64,000 bases of DNA, from assembly GCA_043392685.1 (NCBI GenBank), contig JBHZGM010000010.1, one strand, 5' to 3'. The notes beneath the pieces are model-generated. The model worked only from the letters and a program-made list of their open reading frames with translations, was not told the origin of the DNA and searched no databases. Origin of the DNA: Metapseudomonas sp043392685 (GTDB lineage: Bacteria > Pseudomonadota > Gammaproteobacteria > Pseudomonadales > Pseudomonadaceae). Positions 26,140 to 35,437 of this stretch are shown in pieces. Every line of letters starts with the position of its first letter. The first letter of the stretch is position 1. A program made the translations under genes and the position numbers.

Positions 26140-27285
26140 TCACACCCCCAGTACGTGAACGGAAGACGCGGCATGGTCGACACCGGCGATGCCGCCGCCG
26201 GTGCACTGGGCTACGCCGATGCGCGGGTTGTCGGCCTGGCGCCCGTGGGCGCGGCCCTGCAGTTGCCACATCAGCTCGACCATCTGCGCAACGCCGGTGG
26301 CGCCCAGCGGGTGCCCTTTGGCGAGCAGGCCGCCGCTGGGGTTCACCGGCACCCGTCCGCCCAGCGCGGTGGCACCGGAATGCAGCAGCGCGACCGCTTC
26401 GCCGTGGGGCGCCAGGCCCAGGGCTTCGTAGTAGAGGAGTTCGGCGATGGTGAAGGCGTCGTGCAGCTCAACCACCCCCACATCACGCGGATCGACTCCT
26501 GCCTGCTCATAAGCCAGGCGCGCGGCACGGGCGGTGATCTCTGCGTCGAGGATGTCGTCACGGGCGCCTTCGCGCAGGCCGGACACGACAATCGAACCGA
26601 GCACGCGCACGTCCCGCCCATGGGGGCCGGGCCTGTTGCCCAGCACCAGGGCGGCAGCGCCATCCACCTGGGACGGGCAGCACTGCAACAGGGTCAGCGG
26701 GTCGGCGATCATCCGCGAGCCCAGCACCTCTTCCAGGGTCACTTCGCTGCGCTGCTGGGCGTATTCGTTGAGGGAACCGTGATGGCGGTTCTTCACCGCC
26801 ACGCGGGCGAGGTCCGCCGGGCTGGCGCCGCGCTCGTGGATGAAGCGGGTAGCACGCATGGCATAGACCGCCGGCAGCACCATGCCGGCCTTGGCGAAGA
26901 GGTCGGTCTTCTCGTCATTGCGCTGCATCGGGATGGTGCCGCCGCCCAGTTGGGTCAGCTGTTCGATACCGAACACCAGCACCCGCTCGTACTGCCCGGC
27001 CAGCAGTGCGTGGCGCGCCAGATGCACGGCGGTGGCGCCGCTGGCGCAGGCGTTCTCGATGTTGTAGACGGGGATGCCGGCCAGGCCGAGGTCACGCAGG
27101 ATCACCTGGCCGAGGATCATGCCGCCGAGCACATTGGCGCAGTAGATGGCCTGGATGTCTTGCAGTTCGAGGCCGGCGTCCGCCACAGCCTCGAGGATCG
27201 CCTGCTGGGCCAGTTCCGGCGCCATCACACCCTGGTGGCGGCCGAAGCGGGTCATGGCGCCGCCCATTACATGCATCTGGCTCAT
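26140..27285 (-). CDS. Thiolase-like protein of the SCP2/lipid-transfer type
   Basis: Condensing or cleaving enzyme of 381 residues acting on beta-ketoacyl-CoA (or, in steroid-type relatives, as an aldolase). The nucleophile-type Cys80 lies in ENACASGA, the His in GGLLAKGHPLGATG and the second Cys in AQCTGGG, so all three thiolase positions are kept. HDAFTIAELLYYEALGL is the SCP2-thiolase pattern. Its start overlaps the DUF35 gene by 4 bp (ATGA), the usual arrangement for thiolase/DUF35 partner pairs. Confidence 0.9.
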   Translation of the reverse strand: MSQMHVMGGAMTRFGRHQGVMAPELAQQAILEAVADAGLELQDIQAIYCANVLGGMILGQVILRDLGLAGIPVYNIENACASGATAVHLARHALLAGQYERVLVFGIEQLTQLGGGTIPMQRNDEKTDLFAKAGMVLPAVYAMRATRFIHERGASPADLARVAVKNRHHGSLNEYAQQRSEVTLEEVLGSRMIADPLTLLQCCPSQVDGAAALVLGNRPGPHGRDVRVLGSIVVSGLREGARDDILDAEITARAARLAYEQAGVDPRDVGVVELHDAFTIAELLYYEALGLAPHGEAVALLHSGATALGGRVPVNPSGGLLAKGHPLGATGVAQMVELMWQLQGRAHGRQADNPRIGVAQCTGGGIAGVDHAASSVHVLGV

Positions 27286-27638
27286 TGGCTGGCCTCCACG
27301 GATTCGAACACATAGCCATAGGTTTCATCGGGACGGATGCGGTAGGTAGCGCCGATCACCGGGCGCTCGCTGCCGGTGATGCGGCCGAACAGGCGCACCG
27401 GACCCTCCAGGTCCAGATAGCCCAGGGCGAACGGTGCCAGACCGCTCTTCGGGCTCGGATGAATGATGGTGAAGCTGTACAGGCTGCCCTCGGCAGCCAG
27501 GGGCTCGGTGCGGTAGTGGGTGGCCAGCGGCGAGTGCCCAGGCAGCGGCGGGAACACCAGTTCACCGGTGGCGAGATGGCGGGAGCCAAGCAGGCACGAG
27601 GGGCTATTGGCGCCCCAGAGGGATGGCAGCGGGTTCAT
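27282..27638 (-). CDS. DUF35 OB-fold protein, partner of the thiolase
   Basis: Small acyl-CoA-associated protein, 118 residues, first gene of the operon. The C-terminal half (PFALGYLDLEGPVRLFGRIT ... RIRPDETYGYVFE) is the DUF35 OB-fold, and GELVFPP marks the link to the N-terminal zinc ribbon. That ribbon looks lost: only one Cys (residue 15) is present where the family normally has two CxxC pairs. Partners of this type form complexes with thiolases or Ltp-type aldolases. LysR-type box D lies 75 bp upstream. Confidence 0.82.
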   Translation of the reverse strand: MNPLPSLWGANSPSCLLGSRHLATGELVFPPLPGHSPLATHYRTEPLAAEGSLYSFTIIHPSPKSGLAPFALGYLDLEGPVRLFGRITGSERPVIGATYRIRPDETYGYVFESVEASQ

Positions 27639-27712
27639 GTCGACCTCCTGTTGTTTTCAGCCGTGCGATACGGCTCTGGACAGGGGCTATGGTCGACACC
27701 GGGCCTGGGCCC

Positions 27713-27754
27713 GACAAACGATATAAAGACCGCCTACGCTTGAGTTTTTTGCAA
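27713..27754 (-). promoter_or_regulatory. LysR-type box D and promoter block (CoA operon)
   Basis: On the minus strand: TTGC-N7-TCAAGCGTAGG, then TTTATAT and GTTTGTC 24 bases after the second half-site. The 11-base TCAAGCGTAGG string is identical to that in box A, and GTTTGTC is identical to box B. Confidence 0.75.
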
Positions 27755-27915
27755 GCATATGGCCGCTTCCGGCCATTCACGGAGGCGCCGCGACCAGGGC
27801 AGCAGCCATCCCTGCCCGCTCGCCTTGCGCGCTCCCCCTCAGTGGCAACAGCAGGCACTGTCGCCTGGACAGATAGCTGGCGTCCTGCAGGCCGCCACCG
27901 GGGTGCGGCAGTCGA

Positions 27916-28308
27916 TTACTGGGCCGGCTGCGGGCCCATCATGCCGGACTGCTGGTCCATCATCCGCATCATCATGTCCATCATCTTGGGGTCCATCATC
28001 ATGTGCTGGCCCATACCCCTGCCGGGGCAGCCGTTTTGCATCATGACAAGACCTTCCTTCATCGCCTGCATGCCTTCGCGCATGGCCTCCTGGCGCTCCT
28101 CCGGCGTCTTGGCGGCAGCGATCCTGTCGTGAATGGACTGCATCTTCTTCATCTGCTCGGTCATGGCCTGTTCCCGGTCCTGGACGGCTGCAGACGAGCT
28201 CCCGGCTTTCGCCGGCGCCTGGTCGGGGTGATGCTCCTCGACGGCCGCGACCAGTAGCGGGCTGCTGACCAGCAGGGCGGCGACGAGCGATTTGATTGTC
28301 ATGTGCAT
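27916..28308 (-). CDS. Methionine-rich secreted small protein
   Basis: Probable periplasmic protein of 130 residues. A signal peptide is clear (MHMTIKSLVAALLVSSPLLV then AAVEEH). A central amphipathic, charged helix (MTEQMKKMQSIHDRIAAAKT) is followed by a C-terminal tail with about fifteen methionines (MGQHMMMDPKMMDMMMRMMD) and one Cys in NGCPGRGMG. Such Met clusters commonly bind copper(I) or silver; a metal-chaperone role is inference only. GGAG lies 6 bases before the ATG at 28308. It is 102 bp downstream of a small membrane protein gene, with an ANR box upstream of both. Confidence 0.75.
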   Translation of the reverse strand: MHMTIKSLVAALLVSSPLLVAAVEEHHPDQAPAKAGSSSAAVQDREQAMTEQMKKMQSIHDRIAAAKTPEERQEAMREGMQAMKEGLVMMQNGCPGRGMGQHMMMDPKMMDMMMRMMDQQSGMMGPQPAQ

Positions 28309-28410
28309 GGCGATCTCCGGCGGTTTCGATGGGTGGGAGGCAACGGCCTACGCCAGCTCGTGCAGACGCGGCCAAGGTGCGTCCGGAGGTCCGGGCGCAC
28401 GAAGGGAGGG

Positions 28411-28695
28411 TCAATCGTTGAAGCGGACGAAGCGCAGACGTGCCGGTGGCCGTGACGGCGCAGGCAGGTGGCAGGCGAGTGCCGCGAATCGCGGAGACAG
28501 GACGGCAAACAGGAGCGCTGCCGGAAGTATCAGCAGGAGGGACCGTTCATGCAGGCTGGACGACGCTTCATCCTGACCACTCGCCAGATCGTGAGGCGCG
28601 AACGGCAGGCGGCCCTGGCTGGTCGCGCCCCCGGACGCCAGCACCCACAGCACCATGGGTAGCAACGAGCCTCGATGAAATCGGAACCAGGACAT
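28411..28695 (-). CDS. Small membrane protein, unknown function
   Basis: About 94 residues, MSWFRFHRGSLLPMVLWVLA at the start, with one N-terminal hydrophobic stretch and a second, LLLILPAALLFAVLSPRFAA, followed by a basic tail. No family is recognised with confidence; it resembles short proteins found in Pseudomonas metal-handling clusters. The ATG at 28695 is preferred over 28743: the ANR box at 28752-28765 would place a class II transcription start near 28717, downstream of the longer start. Probably co-transcribed with the Met-rich protein gene. Confidence 0.5.
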   Translation of the reverse strand: MSWFRFHRGSLLPMVLWVLASGGATSQGRLPFAPHDLASGQDEASSSLHERSLLLILPAALLFAVLSPRFAALACHLPAPSRPPARLRFVRFND

Positions 28696-28751
28696 TCGCT
28701 CGATCCGCCGGAACATCAGGCTCGACACTAGCGCCATTGCCAATGCGGCAC

Positions 28752-28765
28752 TTGATGCACATCAA
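28752..28765. promoter_or_regulatory. ANR/FNR box
   Basis: Perfect TTGAT-N4-ATCAA (TTGATGCACATCAA). It lies 57 bp upstream of the small membrane protein start, in a position suited to anaerobic activation by ANR or a related FNR-type factor. Confidence 0.75.
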
Positions 28766-28864
28766 GTCTCGGCAACCTGACTGCCGGTCTGGAGAGCTGC
28801 TTTGCGGCGGAGGCCGATCGACTTCCTGGCAGGGCCCATCAGGCAATCGCCATCAGAGTCTGCC

Positions 28865-29479
28865 TCAAGGCTCCAGGCCATGGATGAAGATGGCAATGGC
28901 CTCTTCAATCAGCGGTTGCCGTTCCGACCGCGTTGGTGACTCGACCAACCCCAACAGGCACTGCAACTGGAGTTTCCCGGTCAGGGCATCCAGAAAGATC
29001 ACGGCCCGCCGCTCGGCACTGCCAGGAGCCACCAGACCGGCGCTTTCGGCCCAGGTGAAGTACTCCGTGAGGCATCTGTAGGCGGTGCCCGGAGCAGCCT
29101 CGAAGAACGACCTGGCCGCCTCGGGCGCACGCGGGGCCTCGGCGACGATCAAGCGGTGCAACGCAGTGGTACGAGGCGCCAGCACCACATCGAGAAAGGT
29201 CTCGGCGATCGTCAGCAATGCCTCGCGCAGGGGCTTGCGCTTGAGGTCCATATGGGTGAGCGGATTGACGATCTCTTCGCACAATCGAGCGATGATCGCC
29301 GCGAAAAGGCCGTCCTTTCCACCGAAGTAGGCATAGAAGGTGCGCTTCGAACCGCCGATCCGCGCGATCAGGCCGTCCACGCTCACGCCTGCGTAGCCCT
29401 CCTCCAGGAACATCTCGGTGGCGACATCGAGGATGTGTTGCCGTTTGGCGGCCTGGCGCGGGCTTTCCAACTGGGTCAT
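28865..29479 (-). CDS. TetR-family transcriptional regulator
   Basis: Repressor-type regulator of 204 residues. The N-terminal helix-turn-helix region reads ILDVATEMFLEEGYAGVSVD, then GLIARIGGSKRTFYAYFGGK, a standard TetR pattern; the C-terminal part resembles AefR-like ligand domains. The ATG at 29479 is chosen with GGAAA upstream; a longer frame to 29524 lacks a good start. It is divergent from the ring-cleavage operon, and two dyads lie in the 219-bp gap, so it probably controls that operon and itself. Confidence 0.87.
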   Translation of the reverse strand: MTQLESPRQAAKRQHILDVATEMFLEEGYAGVSVDGLIARIGGSKRTFYAYFGGKDGLFAAIIARLCEEIVNPLTHMDLKRKPLREALLTIAETFLDVVLAPRTTALHRLIVAEAPRAPEAARSFFEAAPGTAYRCLTEYFTWAESAGLVAPGSAERRAVIFLDALTGKLQLQCLLGLVESPTRSERQPLIEEAIAIFIHGLEP

Positions 29480-29551
29480 GGGCGTTTCCAAGGCTTCGGG
29501 GCACAATAGCCTAACCCGCGACACCCAAGGCTTCCAGCAGCCGCCATCGAC

Positions 29552-29581
29552 GAATAAGCATAAATATCCACCTGCTTATTC
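29552..29581. promoter_or_regulatory. Inverted repeat, candidate TetR operator 1
   Basis: GAATAAGCA-N12-TGCTTATTC, two perfect 9-base arms, 72 bp from the tetR start and 118 bp from the FAH-family gene. Confidence 0.55.
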
Positions 29582-29642
29582 CTCATGATTCTTGATTTCC
29601 CTCTTGACCGATTCAGCTTTCGAGATCAAATTTTGCTCAAAG

Positions 29643-29658
29643 GGTACGGTACCGTACC
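29643..29658. promoter_or_regulatory. Perfect 16-bp palindrome, candidate TetR operator 2
   Basis: GGTACGGTACCGTACC, uninterrupted and exactly self-complementary, 41 bp before the FAH-family start codon. Length and symmetry suit a TetR dimer site. Confidence 0.6.
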
Positions 29659-29698
29659 GTACCTCTCCAACTAACAAGAACAACAGAGGAATCTCCCC

Positions 29699-30565
29699 AT
29701 GCGTTTCACTCAATTTCTGCAAGCGTCCCACAAGGGTTTGGCTGTCGAGGTGTCCGGCAGGCTGTATGGCCTGGCTGAACACGAGGAAGGTTTTCCCGGC
29801 ACATTGCACGACCTGCTCAAGGCCGGTCCGGAGGCACTCAGGGACGCCCACCGCCGCCTGAGCCAGGCCCGCGAGCTGGACCCGGCCGCCATCCGCTACC
29901 TGCCCCCCATCGAGCGTCCCGGGAAGATCGTCTGCGTAGGGCTCAACTACGCCGATCACACCAAGGAAAGCCCGTACGAACAGCCCGCCTACCCCACCTT
30001 CTTCCCGCGTTTCTCCACCACCCTCGTTGGCCACGGTGAGCCCATCATTCGCCCGCGCGTGTCCGAGCAGCTGGACTATGAAGGCGAGCTGGCGGTGATC
30101 ATCGGCCGCGGCGGCCGTCATATCACCAAGGCGCGCGCGCTGGAGCACGTCGCTGGCTACTCGATCTTCAACGAAGCCTCGGTGCGCGATTACCAGTTCA
30201 AGTCGCCGCAATGGACCATCGGCAAGAACTTCGATGCCACGGGCGCCTTCGGCCCCACCTTCGTCTCCGCCGACGAGTTGCCGCCAGGGGCACGCGGCCT
30301 CGGCCTGACCACCCGCCTGAACGGCAAGGTCGAGCAGCAGGGCAATACCGCTGACCTGATCTTCGATGTCGCCGAGCTGATCGCCACCCTCAGCGAAGCC
30401 GTGACCCTGGAGCCGGGTGACGTGATCGTTTCCGGCACCCCGGCTGGCATCGGCTGGGCCAGGCGCCCGATGCTGTTCATGAAGGCGGGCGATCTCTGCA
30501 CCGTCGAGATCGAAGGCCTCGGCATGTTGAGCAATCCCATTGCCGATGAAGGCCCGCAAGCCTGA
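29699..30565 (+). CDS. Fumarylacetoacetate hydrolase-family enzyme
   Basis: Cytoplasmic enzyme of 288 residues, first gene of a probable ring-cleavage operon. Family metal and active-site segments are visible: CVGLNYADHTKE (about 79-90), the acidic ligand region DYEGELAVIIGR (about 123-134) and NEASVRDYQFKSPQWTIGKN. The C-terminal VIVSGTPAGIGWARRP is also diagnostic. Relatives are hydratases, isomerases or C-C hydrolases acting on diketo acids from aromatic ring cleavage. Which reaction it performs cannot be told. Two dyads lie upstream. Confidence 0.9.
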   Translation: MRFTQFLQASHKGLAVEVSGRLYGLAEHEEGFPGTLHDLLKAGPEALRDAHRRLSQARELDPAAIRYLPPIERPGKIVCVGLNYADHTKESPYEQPAYPTFFPRFSTTLVGHGEPIIRPRVSEQLDYEGELAVIIGRGGRHITKARALEHVAGYSIFNEASVRDYQFKSPQWTIGKNFDATGAFGPTFVSADELPPGARGLGLTTRLNGKVEQQGNTADLIFDVAELIATLSEAVTLEPGDVIVSGTPAGIGWARRPMLFMKAGDLCTVEIEGLGMLSNPIADEGPQA

Positions 30566-30792
30566 CGACATGCCTCGCTGTTCGACTGCGCAAGGCTGAT
30601 TGCGAAAGCGCCTCCAGGGGCGCTGGCCGGCTCGACACACACTGACTGCCAAAACCCTTCCGGGCCCTGCTCCAGGGCCCGTGGGCCCGGCCGTCCCTGA
30701 AAAAGCCAGCGCCATTTCCTTGCCGACGAACGACAGATCAACGCATCCGTTGCCGGATACCCGCCGCGGCGCCCGGCCAAGGAGTAGCAGCC

Positions 30793-31791
30793 ATGCTGCG
30801 CATCAAAGACATCAACCACGTGATCTATCAGCACAAGGACCTCGACGCCATCGAGCATTTCCTGACCGACTTCGGCCTGGTCGTGGCTCATCGCACCGAG
30901 CAACGCATCTACCTGCGTGGCACCGGCCCGCTGCCGTACGTGTACATCGCCGAACGGGCCGAATCGTCCGGGCTCAGTGCCATTGCCTTCGCCGTGGAAA
31001 GCCTGGACGACTTGCAGACCGCCGCACGTTTTCCCGGGGCATCCGCCATCCAGCCGCTGGAGCATCCGGGCGGCGGGCACTACGTGACGCTGCACGACCC
31101 GTCGGGGCGAAGGATTGACCTGGTGCACGGGATAGAAACCGTCGAAGCGCTGCCCCAACGCGCCGCCTTGACACTCAACTCGGCAGAGGAAAAGCGGCGC
31201 TTCGGCGACGTGCAGCGCCCTGGCAAAGGCCCGGCCCAGGTGATGCGCCTTGGCCACGTCGCCATCGGCGTGACCGACATGGTGAGGATGCTCCGCTGGT
31301 ACCGCAGCGTGCTCGGCATGCTGCCCTCGGACCTGATCGTCGAAGGGGATGACTGCAACTGCCCGACAGCCGCATTCCTGCGCCTGAATCGCGGTACGGC
31401 ATGGACCGACCACCACACGATCGCGCTGTTCCAGGCGGGCAAGGACGTCGTCCACCACGCCTCGTTCGAAGTGCAGGACTTCGACGCCCAGTGCCTGGGT
31501 CACCAATGGATGACCGAACAGGGCTGGAGTCCGTTCTGGGGCGTCGGCCGGCATGTACTCGGCAGCCAGATCTTCGACTACTGGAGAGACCCCTCGGGCA
31601 ACCTCATCGAGCACTTCACCGACGGCGACCTGTTCAACAACGCCTCGCCGATGAACCGCATCCAGGCTTGCGACTCCAGCCTCTATCAGTGGGGGCCGCC
31701 GATGTCCGTCGAGTACTTCCTCGGCGGCTGCAGCGAAAGCGAAACCATCGCCCCGCGCCCGGACGCCCTGCGCAAGCGCACCGCACAGTAA
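30793..31791 (+). CDS. Extradiol-type (VOC superfamily) dioxygenase
   Basis: Probable ring-cleaving dioxygenase of 332 residues with two vicinal-oxygen-chelate modules. The C-terminal module keeps candidate iron ligands His155 (GHVAIGV), His221/222 (HHASFEV) and Glu273 (DPSGNLIEHF), the type I extradiol 2-His-1-carboxylate set. The N-terminal module also has a DPSGRRIDLVHG motif. AAGGAG precedes the ATG at 30793. It lies 227 bp after the FAH-family gene and 17 bp before the nitroreductase-family gene, which suggests a catechol-like substrate processed in this operon. Confidence 0.85.
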   Translation: MLRIKDINHVIYQHKDLDAIEHFLTDFGLVVAHRTEQRIYLRGTGPLPYVYIAERAESSGLSAIAFAVESLDDLQTAARFPGASAIQPLEHPGGGHYVTLHDPSGRRIDLVHGIETVEALPQRAALTLNSAEEKRRFGDVQRPGKGPAQVMRLGHVAIGVTDMVRMLRWYRSVLGMLPSDLIVEGDDCNCPTAAFLRLNRGTAWTDHHTIALFQAGKDVVHHASFEVQDFDAQCLGHQWMTEQGWSPFWGVGRHVLGSQIFDYWRDPSGNLIEHFTDGDLFNNASPMNRIQACDSSLYQWGPPMSVEYFLGGCSESETIAPRPDALRKRTAQ

Positions 31792-31807
31792 CGACGAGGA
31801 CGAAGAC

Positions 31808-32422
31808 ATGAGTACCCAACGGCTTTCCGAGCAGGGACTGGACCTGCTGTTCCGCCAGGCACGCAGCCAGAACGGCTGGCGCGACCAGCCAGTGGATGAC
31901 GAGGCACTCGCGGCACTGTACGACCTCGTGCGCTGGGGGCCGACCAGCGTCAACAGCTGTCCGGCCCGGATCGTCTTCCTGCGCAGCGCCGCCGCCAAGC
32001 AGCGTCTGCTGCCCGCGCTCAGTCCCGGCAACGTGGACAAGGTTCTCGGGGCACCGGTGACCGCCATCATCGGTTACGACGCGGCCTTCCACCTTCAGTT
32101 GCCACGCCTGTTCCCGCACAACCCGGACGTCCGCGAGTGGTTCGCGCAACAGCCCGAGCTGATCGAACCCACGGCCCTGCGCAACAGTTCGCTGCAGGGC
32201 GGTTACTTCATCCTCGCCGCCCGCGCCCTGGGGCTGGACTGCGGCCCCATGTCCGGCTTCGACCATCAACGGGTCGACCGCGAATTCTTCGGCGATGACG
32301 GCTGTTTTCCCGGCATGCAGGTGAAGACGAACTTCCTCTGCAACCTGGGTTACGGCGATCCCGACAAGCTGTTTCCCCGCAGCCCGAGGCTCTCCTTCGA
32401 GGAATGCTGCAGCCTGCTGTAA
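31808..32422 (+). CDS. Nitroreductase-family protein (RutE/HadB-like)
   Basis: FMN-dependent reductase fold, 204 residues. The opening SQNGWRDQPVDDEALAALYD, then RWGPTSVNSCPARIVFL, and later GYFILAARALGLDCGPMSGF match the RutE branch, whose members reduce malonic semialdehyde or similar substrates. Here it sits between the ring-cleavage dioxygenase and a semialdehyde dehydrogenase, so a reductive step on a small semialdehyde or quinone-like intermediate is plausible. No direct sequence evidence for the substrate. Confidence 0.85.
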   Translation: MSTQRLSEQGLDLLFRQARSQNGWRDQPVDDEALAALYDLVRWGPTSVNSCPARIVFLRSAAAKQRLLPALSPGNVDKVLGAPVTAIIGYDAAFHLQLPRLFPHNPDVREWFAQQPELIEPTALRNSSLQGGYFILAARALGLDCGPMSGFDHQRVDREFFGDDGCFPGMQVKTNFLCNLGYGDPDKLFPRSPRLSFEECCSLL

Positions 32423-32465
32423 CGCGCTTCATCCGAACCACAACAACAAGAACGAGGTAATCACG

Positions 32466-32537
32466 ATGCGCTACTCCACCCTGCTCGCCCATCCCCTGCC
32501 CCATGCGGCCTTCCTTCGTCCGGCAAGACAACGCTGA
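32466..32537 (+). CDS. 23-codon ORF with good ribosome-binding site, leader or remnant
   Basis: Starts MRYSTLLAHPLPHAAFLRPA and stops after three more residues. GAGG lies 8 bases before its ATG, and it ends 13 bp before the MFS transporter start. It may be the beginning of a deleted gene joined to the transporter upstream region, or a short translated leader. No homology is recognised. Confidence 0.35.
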   Translation: MRYSTLLAHPLPHAAFLRPARQR

Positions 32538-32550
32538 AGGAGGCCCGACC

Positions 32551-33786
32551 ATGAAAGCACTCTCGAAATGGCACGTACTGGCCGGCGGTTTCCTGGCCTA
32601 CCTGTTCGACGCCATGGAAATCATCCTGCTGACCATTGCCCTGCCGGTCATCCGCCAGGACCTCGGGCTGACCATCGGCGAAGCCGGGATGCTGGCCTCG
32701 GCCACCCTGCTCGGCATCGGTTTCAGCAGCATCACCACCGGCTGGTATTCGGACAACTTCGGCAGGCGCAAGGCCCTGCTGGCTTCGCTGGTTTGCTTCG
32801 GCGCACTGACGATGCTGGTGGCAATGACCCGGGACTGGTACCTGCTCCTGTTGCTGCGCTTTCTCTCCGGCCTCGGCCTGGGCGGCGTGTGGGGTATCGT
32901 CTCGGCCTATATCGCCGAGACCTGGCCTCCCCACCAGCGCGCTCGCGCCACCGGCTTCGTCCTCAGCTCCTTCCCCATCGGCGCCAGCATCGCCGCCCTC
33001 GCCGGCAAAGCCTTGCTGCCCGATTGGGAACTGCTGTTCCTCGCAACCGGCATCTCCACCCTTCTGCCCATCGGCTATGTCTGGCTGTTCATGCCCGAGT
33101 CCCGCGAATGGCAAGAGCAGAGAAAGCCGGCCGTACTGACCGAACGCCCTGTCGCCAAGGTTTCCATCAGCGAAATCTTTTCGCCTGAACTGCGCAGGCT
33201 GACCCTGCTCGGCACCACCGCGGCGAGCTGCTCGGTCATCGGTTTCTGGGGCGCCGGCACCTGGCTACCCACCTACCTGGTGCAGGAGCGAGGTCTGGAC
33301 ATCGCCAGGATGGCTGACTTCATGGCCATCCTGAACATCGGTGCCTTCATCGGCATCAACGCCTTCGGGGTCATTGCCGATCGCATCGGCAAGCGTGATG
33401 CGACCCTGCTGTCCCTGCTCGGCAGCGCAGTGATGCTGGCCATCTATGCAATGACCACACGCAACGAATTGCTGTTCTGGCTCGGGCCGGTCTATGCGTT
33501 CTTCTACGCCTTCGCGAGCCTCTTCGCCTCCTACTTCAGCGCGCTCTATCCGGTGCGCGTGCGAACCATAGGCGCCGGCTTCTGCTTCAACTTCGGGCGC
33601 GGGCTCGCCGCCTTCGCGCCCCTGCTGCTGAGCGGTATCGCGACCCGCCACAGCCTGTCGCTGGGACTGCTGGTGTGTGCCGGCTTCTTCGCCCTGGGCA
33701 CCCTGACCATGTTCTTCATGCCCCACACAGAGAAGCCCAGGGCCCGCCTGGCACCCGACGGCAAGACGAAAACACCTGCCATCTGA
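32551..33786 (+). CDS. MFS transporter, AAHS (aromatic acid:H+ symporter)-like
   Basis: Inner-membrane permease of 411 residues with about twelve spans. Family features are FLAYLFDAMEIILLTIALPV in span 1 (the D-x-M-E/D motif of AAHS and related carriers), GWYSDNFGRRKALL between spans 2 and 3, and RFLSGLGLGGVWGIVSAYIA. A second GVIADRIGKRDA loop occurs in the C-terminal half. The ATG at 32551 is set by GAAGGAGG 8 bases upstream. Its place in the ring-cleavage operon suggests uptake of the aromatic substrate. Confidence 0.88.
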   Translation: MKALSKWHVLAGGFLAYLFDAMEIILLTIALPVIRQDLGLTIGEAGMLASATLLGIGFSSITTGWYSDNFGRRKALLASLVCFGALTMLVAMTRDWYLLLLLRFLSGLGLGGVWGIVSAYIAETWPPHQRARATGFVLSSFPIGASIAALAGKALLPDWELLFLATGISTLLPIGYVWLFMPESREWQEQRKPAVLTERPVAKVSISEIFSPELRRLTLLGTTAASCSVIGFWGAGTWLPTYLVQERGLDIARMADFMAILNIGAFIGINAFGVIADRIGKRDATLLSLLGSAVMLAIYAMTTRNELLFWLGPVYAFFYAFASLFASYFSALYPVRVRTIGAGFCFNFGRGLAAFAPLLLSGIATRHSLSLGLLVCAGFFALGTLTMFFMPHTEKPRARLAPDGKTKTPAI

Positions 33787-33854
33787 CCCCCAAACCCCGT
33801 CCCAGCCGGCACGCCAGACGTCGCCGGTAGGGCCCACTCATGCGGAGAAAAGCC

Positions 33855-35360
<1,506 letters not shown>

Positions 35361-35437
35361 GCAACCGGCAGCCACGCTGCCCCCTTGGTGCCCGGGCGAT
35401 CACATCCGGGCACCAGCAAATTCGGAACCAGACCTCG

